DNA of 64,000 nt from Effrenium voratum (Eukaryota > Sar > Dinophyceae > Suessiales > Symbiodiniaceae). Shown here one piece after another: positions 63,501 to 64,000 of the stretch. Every line of letters begins with the position of its first letter. Positions within the stretch are counted from its first letter, which is position 1. The stretch covers positions 365,001 to 429,000 of the forward strand of contig CAUJNA010003241.1 of assembly GCA_963377175.1 (NCBI GenBank), in the 5' to 3' direction. The notes beneath the pieces were generated by a model that was not told where the DNA came from, did no database searches, and saw nothing but the letters and a program-made list of their open reading frames with translations. Position numbers and translations under genes: made by a program.

Positions 63501-63820
63501 ATAGGTACGGGCGCTGTTGGTTGCTTCTTTACTTTGGCGCAGACTCCAACAGGGCTCCTTAAAAGATACATTTTGCCCATTTGAAACATGGCTTTTTCAA
63601 CACCAAAATTAAGAGAGACCACCATTTACAAGTCGCAATGTTCAGGTGTTTTCCACGTAAGGATCCCTGACTCCTTGGAGTCAGGCGTCGAGGAAAAACA
63701 AGTCTCCCTTCAGAGCCGCTCTCTGGCCTTGGTTCAGCGGGCGAGGCAAGTGGCAGAACACGAAGACCGCCTTCCTCTGCCACAACGCCGTCTTTCAGGG
63801 CCGGTTCCAGCGCGAGGAAG
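40200..63820 (+). CDS. Starch synthase (GT5, granule-bound-like), split gene, 3' end outside window
   Basis: GT5 starch synthases transfer glucose from ADP- or UDP-glucose to the growing end of alpha-1,4-glucan. The catalytic N-terminal Rossmann domain is encoded in nine exons: 50131-50177, 53679-53753, 54449-54516, 55320-55355, 58086-58143, 58802-58833, 60730-60794, 62706-62794 and 63746-63820. They join without a frame error and reproduce the family order: IVFVTSEVAPFSKTGG, LGEAMDGLPIALAAFGHRVM, SPRYDQYAEAWDTS, VDYVFVDHP, KLYGPEWGK, DNQARF, NDWHSALVP, FLCHNAVFQGRF. SPRYDQY and the VFVDHP/KLYGP spacing are most like granule-bound starch synthase. The KTGG motif contacts the sugar nucleotide. 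Upstream Ala/Pro-rich exons (40200-49113) are probably the N-terminal extension; whether that includes a plastid signal cannot be judged. The C-terminal half (second KTGG-like motif, catalytic E) lies beyond 64000. Donors are GT, GC and GA, and all acceptors are AG|G. Confidence 0.85.
40296..41806. other. Probable intron with A5
   Basis: Contains element A5 and a possible short exon just before it (41474-41542, GEKDIPAVQCHEELPPPTF). A 20 bp inverted repeat, CAAATGCCGCATGGTTTG with CAAACCATGCGGCATTTG around 40456-40491, could form a strong hairpin. Confidence 0.4.
41543..41660 (+). mobile_element. Family A introner-like element, copy A5
   Basis: From CTAGGTCCCCCAGCAGTGCC to GGTTTGGACCTAG. It also carries TTACCAACTTTTTAGTAGG and its near complement, giving a longer internal hairpin. 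Followed by the same CTGACCCCCAAAAAAGGGTA tail as A4. Confidence 0.85.
41807..41917 (+). CDS. Starch synthase gene, Pro/Ala/Ser-rich linker exon
   Basis: Thirty-seven codons in phase 0-0 between ATCCAG (exon starts with G) and a GT donor (41918). It reads AEAPRGAESPVSPFESPQAP, AAPPTSAAAIISEPGSQ. Both splice sites and codon use are convincing. Disordered linker; assigned to the starch synthase by phase and position. Confidence 0.6.
41918..42667. other. Intron holding the GCGAAAGC hairpin cluster
   Basis: Phase-0 intron between two linker exons. Holds the GCGAAAG cluster (42019-42225) and a partial family D end at 42366 (CTGTGGGTCAAAAATAAGTA). Confidence 0.55.
42019..42225. repeat. Cluster of twelve GCGAAAG motifs, nine of them GCGAAAGC
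   Basis: Within 207 bp the 7-mer GCGAAAG occurs 12 times on the + strand and GCGAAAGC nine times, at irregular spacing (9 to 40 bp) in otherwise unrelated sequence, usually preceded by C (CCGCGAAAGC, TCGCGAAAG). It is not a tandem repeat. d(GCGAAAGC) is known to fold into an unusually stable mini-hairpin. Confidence 0.95.
42668..42811 (+). CDS. Starch synthase gene, linker exon (EAKKQMEARVPHAHRINFW)
   Basis: After TTTTTGCCAG the phase-0 frame reads EAKKQMEARVPHAHRINFW, QETQKPMSGTQRAAATGSAL and SRGGTKRPE. The 3' end is not fixed: GC and GA donors occur at several codon boundaries. More structured than the other linker exons (charged helix, Trp). Assigned by phase continuity with 41807-41917. 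Confidence 0.5.
43472..43580 (+). mobile_element. Family C inverted-end element, copy C2
   Basis: From GGGCCCTCAAAGTTCCCC to ATTCGAGGGTCCAG. Internally AAAATTCCAACTTAAAAATG and GGTTATTGCCAACCAAACTG, shared with C4. Confidence 0.65.
44330..44424 (+). mobile_element. Family B introner-like element, copy B6
   Basis: GCTTTGGTGCATTTTGCTTG, GGATGTTAGAACTTTAATTT, GGTTTTCCATTAAACCACCC, TTAAACTTTTAGCAGGCGAA. The 3' tail (GCAGAAAGCAACC) is replaced. Confidence 0.75.
44538..44624 (+). CDS. Starch synthase gene, candidate linker exon
   Basis: After TCGCCAG, the phase-0 frame (the phase of the neighbouring linker exons) reads VWAPRQRRPPRSPRRGDGF, then ADAELGEGG, and ends at a GT donor (44625). Another frame (VGAKAEAAAPKSKAG) resembles the Ala/Pro-Lys linker of exon 40200 and ends at a GC donor near 44579. 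Coding is likely, the frame is not settled. Confidence 0.4.
44625..45945. other. Probable intron with A6
   Basis: Contains element A6 near its 3' end. No exon recognised in between. Confidence 0.45.
45767..45874 (+). mobile_element. Family A introner-like element, copy A6
   Basis: GCCTCCCCCAGTAGTGCCC, GGGAGGGTTCCCCTACTAAA, ACTTATTCTAACCCCTCTGG and the end AGGACCTAG. The 5' terminus is CGCCTCC instead of CTAGGTCC. It lies 71 bp upstream of the exon at 45946. Confidence 0.8.
45946..46041 (+). CDS. Starch synthase gene, linker exon (AMAVPTTAGRYSGPSGAPV)
   Basis: Thirty-two codons in phase 0-0 between GCGAAG and a GT donor after GAG (46042). It reads AMAVPTTAGRYSGPSGAPV and SGTAPRQARRTE. The frame stays open to about 46118, where A7 starts, so the exon might be longer (VFASVGKGFGTPPSFHGEW) with A7 as its intron. 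Pro/Ala/Gly/Ser-rich, disordered. Confidence 0.55.
46042..47076. other. Probable intron with A7
   Basis: Contains element A7 (46118-46228) and C/A-rich homopolymer runs near 46850-47030. No exon otherwise. Confidence 0.45.
46118..46228 (+). mobile_element. Family A introner-like element, copy A7
   Basis: Starts CTAGGTGCCAACTTTTACCG and ends CTGGAGGACCTAG. It keeps the GAAAAAAGTTGCCAACTTATT core, but the AGTAGTGCC part is lost. Confidence 0.75.
47077..47169 (+). CDS. Starch synthase gene, linker exon (VVDIVTGAPRAMGQTPGVAT)
   Basis: Thirty-one codons in phase 0-0 between CTTTCAG (starts with G) and a GC donor (47170). It reads VVDIVTGAPRAMGQTPGVAT and SSMGPARSYAK. Strong third-position GC. 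Probably disordered extension. Confidence 0.55.
48357..48452 (+). mobile_element. Family C inverted-end element, copy C3
   Basis: From CGGACCCTCAAACTACCCTT to GGAATTTTGAGGGTCCAG. Ends are inverted over about 12 bp (GGACCCTCAAA / TTTTGAGGGTCC). Confidence 0.8.
48500..48592. repeat. (TA)n / (AC)n microsatellite
   Basis: Several TA runs joined by ACACA and GTGTGTGCG segments. Confidence 0.9.
48646..48723 (+). CDS. Starch synthase gene, Ala/Val-rich linker exon
   Basis: Twenty-six codons in phase 0-0 between CTTCAG and a GC donor after GAG (48724). It reads AAASMLPADAPRVGPAAVAV and GRAMAE. Exon ends AG|G on both sides. Confidence 0.55.
48724..49006. other. G-rich intron
   Basis: A 283 bp GC...AG intron with long G runs (48730-48742, 48781-48792, 48823-48834); the + strand has strong G-quadruplex potential. 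Confidence 0.55.
49007..49113 (+). CDS. Starch synthase gene, exon joining the linker to the catalytic domain
   Basis: After GTGGCAG the phase-0 frame reads GRTPAVSGGGGKLRAPIGK, KYQRLDPRGLELVDRSG and ends in phase 2 at a consensus GTGAGT donor (49114). Phase 2 matches the one-base start of the next exon (50131), giving DRSG-IVFVTSE. This is the firmest link between the Ala/Pro-rich exons and the catalytic exons. Confidence 0.65.
49491..49609 (+). mobile_element. Family B introner-like element, copy B7
   Basis: CTATTGGCTTGGATCTTTAG, TTGGGGTTTCCGAATTCAGC, ACAGCAACCAAG; subtype of B1 and B9. Confidence 0.65.
49649..49754 (+). mobile_element. Family B introner-like element, copy B8
   Basis: TTTAGTGCATTTTGCTTGGA, GACTTCAACTTTTTGCCAAC, CCATGAGCACCACTAAAAGT, ACTTTTAGCAG. 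It lies 40 bp after B7. Confidence 0.75.
49942..50048 (+). mobile_element. Family D inverted-end element, copy D4
   Basis: From GGGTGTGGCTCAAAATTAAA to GGTTTTTTGAGCCACAC. It is nearly identical to D2 over AGGAGGGGCAGACCGCAGG and TTTGGTCCATGTTTCCAC, 80 bp before exon 50131. Confidence 0.85.
50131..50177 (+). CDS. Starch synthase catalytic exon 1 (KTGG motif)
   Basis: The exon encodes IVFVTSEVAPFSKTG and the first base of the next Gly. This is the N-terminal signature of GT5 synthases; the Lys of KTGG contacts the sugar nucleotide. It starts after CCGTGAG with G (phase 2) and ends before a GA donor (50178) in phase 1. The 5 bp GAGGA is present at both ends of the following 3.5 kb intron, so the cut cannot be placed within it by sequence alone. 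Confidence 0.85.
50804..51185. repeat. 114 bp tandem repeat, about 3.3 units
   Basis: CTGCCTTTTTGGT recurs at 50822, 50936 and 51050. As 114 is divisible by three, both strands show repeated 38-residue frames (for example LPFWSSNV...IILQVPGV on +). The frames are open without being exon-like. Confidence 0.9.
51330..51665. repeat. (ATC)n trinucleotide array with interruptions
   Basis: Dense ATC/TCC words over 330 bp (CATCATCATC runs up to about 25 bp). Confidence 0.95.
51665..52236. repeat. 21 bp satellite, block 1
   Basis: The unit TTCCCGTAGTCTTCCGTCAT(C) repeats with variants (CGCAG for CGTAG, extra CAGC). The block ends TTTCATCATCATCATCCATC just before the telomere-like array. Confidence 0.95.
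52237..52405. repeat. Telomere-like 13 bp array, block 1
   Basis: Units of TTAGGGTTAGAGG, about 13 copies with a few substitutions. Confidence 0.95.
52406..52840. repeat. 21 bp satellite, block 2
   Basis: The same unit as block 1 and the same terminal segment TTTCATCATCATCATCCATC before the second telomere-like array. Confidence 0.95.
52841..53135. repeat. Telomere-like 13 bp array, block 2
   Basis: About 22 units of TTAGGGTTAGAGG, more homogeneous than block 1. Confidence 0.95.
53679..53753 (+). CDS. Starch synthase catalytic exon 2
   Basis: Encodes LGEAMDGLPIALAAFGHRVM and VVSP, matching GT5 LGDVxGxLPxALAxRGHRVMVVSP; the usual Asp of GLGD is Glu here. It starts AG|G (53679) and ends at a GC donor (53754) inside the Arg codon of SPR. 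Confidence 0.9.
54150..54215. repeat. (GATGTGTGTG)n short tandem repeat
   Basis: Four units of GGATGTGTGT plus two with an extra TTT. Confidence 0.9.
54250..54370 (+). mobile_element. Family B introner-like element, copy B9
   Basis: CTTGACTGCTATTGGGTTGG, TCTTTAGACTTTCACTTTTT, CCATGAAACCCACAAAATGT, GAGGGGTCGTTACAGCAACC. Closest to B1 and B7; sense orientation. Confidence 0.8.
54449..54516 (+). CDS. Starch synthase catalytic exon 3 (YDQYAEAWDTS)
   Basis: Completes SPR and encodes YDQYAEAWDTSYWGNVSMGG then KQ. YDQYxxAWDTS is characteristic of granule-bound starch synthase. The acceptor is CGAG|G. The donor is GA at 54517, or GC at 54520 if the exon has one more codon (Asp); both keep phase 0. 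Confidence 0.9.
54517..55319. other. Intron 3 of the catalytic region, with C4
   Basis: An 803 bp intron containing the large family C element C4. No exon-like island. Confidence 0.7.
54569..54822 (+). mobile_element. Family C inverted-end element, copy C4, internally duplicated
   Basis: From CTGGACCCTCAAAATTCCAA to GTTTGAGGGTACAG. Inside, a segment of about 90 bp (CAAAGCTGGGAGT, CAAAATGTGCC, GATGCCGCA words, AAAATGGGTTATTGC) is repeated about three times, making it longer than other family C members. Confidence 0.75.
55320..55355 (+). CDS. Starch synthase catalytic exon 4 (12 codons)
   Basis: Encodes ESVHFFHTYKQK, matching the xVxFFHxYKRG stretch of granule-bound synthases. The 36 bp exon is in phase 0-0 between TGCGAG|G and a GC donor (55356). 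Tiny but well supported by its fit between exons 3 and 5. Confidence 0.8.
55408..55512 (+). mobile_element. Family B introner-like element, copy B10
   Basis: AGGTGCATTTTGCTTGGATG, GGGTTTTCCCATGAAGACCA, AACTTTTAGCAGGGCAGCAG, AAAGCAACCGAG. Sense orientation. Confidence 0.8.
56492..56830 (+). mobile_element. Long dispersed repeat with ORF end, copy 2 (inverted relative to 10140-10486)
   Basis: Shares about 95% identity by eye with the minus strand of 10140-10486 and keeps the same frame (56493-56708): KERHATNRSLISPKPFHSEK, GRQLLFDNM, FRREQLKQLEPP, PADEYNPIG, stop. Differences include MATATNSYRGY versus MDKATNSYRGH. It sits inside an intron of the starch synthase gene, so this frame is not part of that protein. 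Confidence 0.6.
57611..57708 (+). mobile_element. Family C inverted-end element, copy C5
   Basis: From CTGGACCCTCAAAACCGATA to AATCTTGAGGGTCCAG; the ends are inverted over 13 bp with one mismatch. Confidence 0.8.
57726..57790 (+). repeat. Family G repeat fragment
   Basis: GAAGGGAAGCCACGAGAGCC, CATTTTGGGGGGGGTCC, AAAGACCCGC, immediately after C5. Confidence 0.4.
58086..58143 (+). CDS. Starch synthase catalytic exon 5 (VFVDHP motif)
   Basis: Encodes VDYVFVDHPTFLERVNGLT plus the first base of Gly, matching GVDRVFVDHPxFLExVxGxTG. The acceptor is GCAG|G, the donor GTGCGG (58144). The 7 bp CAGGTGC is present at both ends of the following intron. Confidence 0.92.
58144..58801. other. Intron 5 of the catalytic region, with D5
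   Basis: A 658 bp GT...AG intron flanked by a 7 bp direct repeat (CAGGTGC) and carrying a family D element and a (TA)n run (58396-58412). Confidence 0.75.
58270..58394 (+). mobile_element. Family D element, copy D5, with internal duplication
   Basis: Starts GCGTGGCTCAAAATGG. The segment GTTGGCAGATA-GAG-GCTCAAAATGG is duplicated at the 5' end (58256 and 58295). It ends TGCCATTTTGTTACATGTTT near CTGAGC. Confidence 0.6.
58802..58833 (+). CDS. Starch synthase catalytic exon 6 (AKLYGPEWGK)
   Basis: Completes Gly and encodes AKLYGPEWGK, matching KLYGPxxGxD of granule-bound synthases. It starts after GGCCAG with G. The donor is taken as GA (58834), so that Asp comes from the next exon; the AGGA at both junctions leaves the exact cut open. 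Confidence 0.85.
58834..60729. other. Intron 6 of the catalytic region, with C6
   Basis: A 1.9 kb intron with C6. An alternative acceptor with a long pyrimidine tract (CTCTCCTCCCCCCAG, 60700) precedes the chosen one by 29 bp and would add a few residues. Confidence 0.65.
58998..59105 (+). mobile_element. Family C inverted-end element, copy C6
   Basis: From TGGACCCTCGTAGAACTCG to GGTAGTTTGAGGGTCCAG; inverted ends of 9-10 bp. Confidence 0.75.
60730..60794 (+). CDS. Starch synthase catalytic exon 7 (DNQARF motif)
   Basis: Encodes DFADNQARFAYFCKCAVKAI and QE (split), matching DxEDNQxRFxxxCxAAxEA. It starts CTGGCAG|G in phase 0. The donor GTGACT (60795) in phase 2 makes GA|G with the next exon. 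A GA donor at 60793 (phase 0) would instead fit the cassette-like exon at 61348. Confidence 0.9.
61204..61331 (-). mobile_element. Family E inverted-end element, copy 4, reverse orientation
   Basis: From TGGCCATGGGTCAAAATCCC to GGTTTTGACAACCACAGCCA. Internally CCAGTGAACATCCCAATCCC and GGTGGTGAATTCACCTACCA are the reverse complement of copies 2 and 3. Confidence 0.75.
61348..61448 (+). CDS. Exon-like island inside the starch synthase gene, possible optional exon
   Basis: After TTTCCAG (starts with G) the phase-0 frame reads GTYPPPAEEDTNWFPAFRSL and RSFDWADPRPELGA, with very high third-position GC. If exon 7 used the GA donor at 60793 and this exon the GA donor at 61449 (phase 2), it would insert about 34 residues between KAIQ and YGGD without a frame shift. 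Related synthases have a short variable insertion here, but none I recognise as this. It could be an optional exon or a displaced fragment. Confidence 0.4.
62706..62794 (+). CDS. Starch synthase catalytic exon 8 (NDWHSALVP motif)
   Basis: Encodes YGGDCMVVCNDWHSALVPML and IHADKAQNP, matching YGEDVVFVANDWHTALxP, the conserved core of the GT5 acceptor/nucleotide site. The acceptor is AAAG|G (phase 2), the donor GC (62795) in phase 1. Confidence 0.93.
62795..63745. other. Intron 8 of the catalytic region, with D6
   Basis: A 951 bp GC...AG intron carrying D6 and a TGTTGGGCTGT short repeat (62839-62881). Confidence 0.75.
63312..63410 (+). mobile_element. Family D inverted-end element, copy D6
   Basis: From GGGTGTGGCTCAAAATTAAG to GGTGTTTTGAGCCACAGCC, with TTTGGTCCATGCTTCCACTT and GGTTCCATTTTGGCACCGG. 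Confidence 0.85.
63746..63820 (+). CDS. Starch synthase catalytic exon 9 (CHNAVFQGRF), last in window
   Basis: Completes Gly and encodes KWQNTKTAFLCHNAVFQGRF, then QREE, matching the IHNxAYQGRF motif. The acceptor is GCGAG|G, and the donor is taken as GC at 63821. The following exons lie beyond the window. Confidence 0.92.
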
Positions 63821-64000
63821 GCGCGTGGCTTTCGGGAGTCAGAGACATGAACCCCCGGAAATTGGCAGAGTGACCGATCCGCTGTTGCTGGGGAGAGAGA
63901 ACGGTTTCCAGGGCGAGCTTTTGACATATGGGTGGGTCGAAGTTAAACCAACAGGGGACCGCAGATTTTGGTCCATGTTTCCACTTACCAGGGTTCCATT
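63821..64000. other. Start of the next intron, cut by the window edge
   Basis: Non-coding; contains the beginning of family D copy D7. Confidence 0.7.
63931..64000 (+). mobile_element. Family D element, copy D7, truncated by the window end
   Basis: GGGTGGGTCGAAGTTAAACC, AGGGGACCGCAGATTTTGGT, CCATGTTTCCACTTACCAGG; same order as D2, D4 and D6. Confidence 0.75.

Overview
This window looks like nuclear DNA of a dinoflagellate (alveolate). The basis is gene structure, not a database match. Coding sequence occurs only as small exon-sized islands (about 35-145 bp, high GC at third codon positions), all on the + strand. They are separated by long introns packed with short repeats. Where reading frame and protein family fix the junctions, the introns start with GT, GC or GA, end in AG, and are followed by a G in the next exon. 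That mix of donors with an AG|G acceptor is a known dinoflagellate trait. There are no bacterial-style operons, and I saw no rRNA, convincing tRNA or CRISPR.

The one gene identified with confidence lies in the right-hand third. It is a GT5 starch synthase closest in motifs to granule-bound starch synthase. The catalytic part is in nine exons (50131-63820) whose phases all fit, running from the ADP/UDP-glucose-binding KTGGLG motif through SPRYDQY, VFVDHP, KLYGPEWGK, DNQARF and NDWHSALVP to FLCHNAVFQGRF. The window ends before the second Rossmann domain. Upstream, eight Ala/Pro/Gly-rich exons (about 40200-49113), mostly phase 0-0, probably encode a long N-terminal extension joined to it.

The left part (1-39 kb) holds exon islands of one or more other + strand genes. 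Two adjacent exons carry canonical EF-hand loops (406-513, 1768-1839). One exon resembles the C-terminal end of a protein kinase domain (22775-22847). The rest are exon-like but unidentified; some are linked by matching phases (2905-3023 to 3768-3900; 14754-14812 to 15439 onward).

The introns hold at least eight families of 70-150 bp repeats with inverted ends (called A-J below). Several have ends that look like splice sites (for example AG-GTCC...GGACCTAG in family A), and families A and B are always in the sense orientation. They fit introners, elements that create introns when they insert. Intron junctions commonly show short direct repeats (AGG, AGGA, AGGC, CAGGTGC), as expected of target-site duplication.

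Other structure includes a 1 kb GGTT/GGTG satellite, a 400 bp uninterrupted GATT array, a two-copy higher-order block of 21 bp satellite plus telomere-like TTAGGGTTAGAGG repeats, a cluster of twelve GCGAAAG motifs (nine of them the exceptionally stable hairpin GCGAAAGC), an inverted pair of ~340 bp sequences 46 kb apart that share an open reading frame, and an AT-rich island with perfect hairpins.
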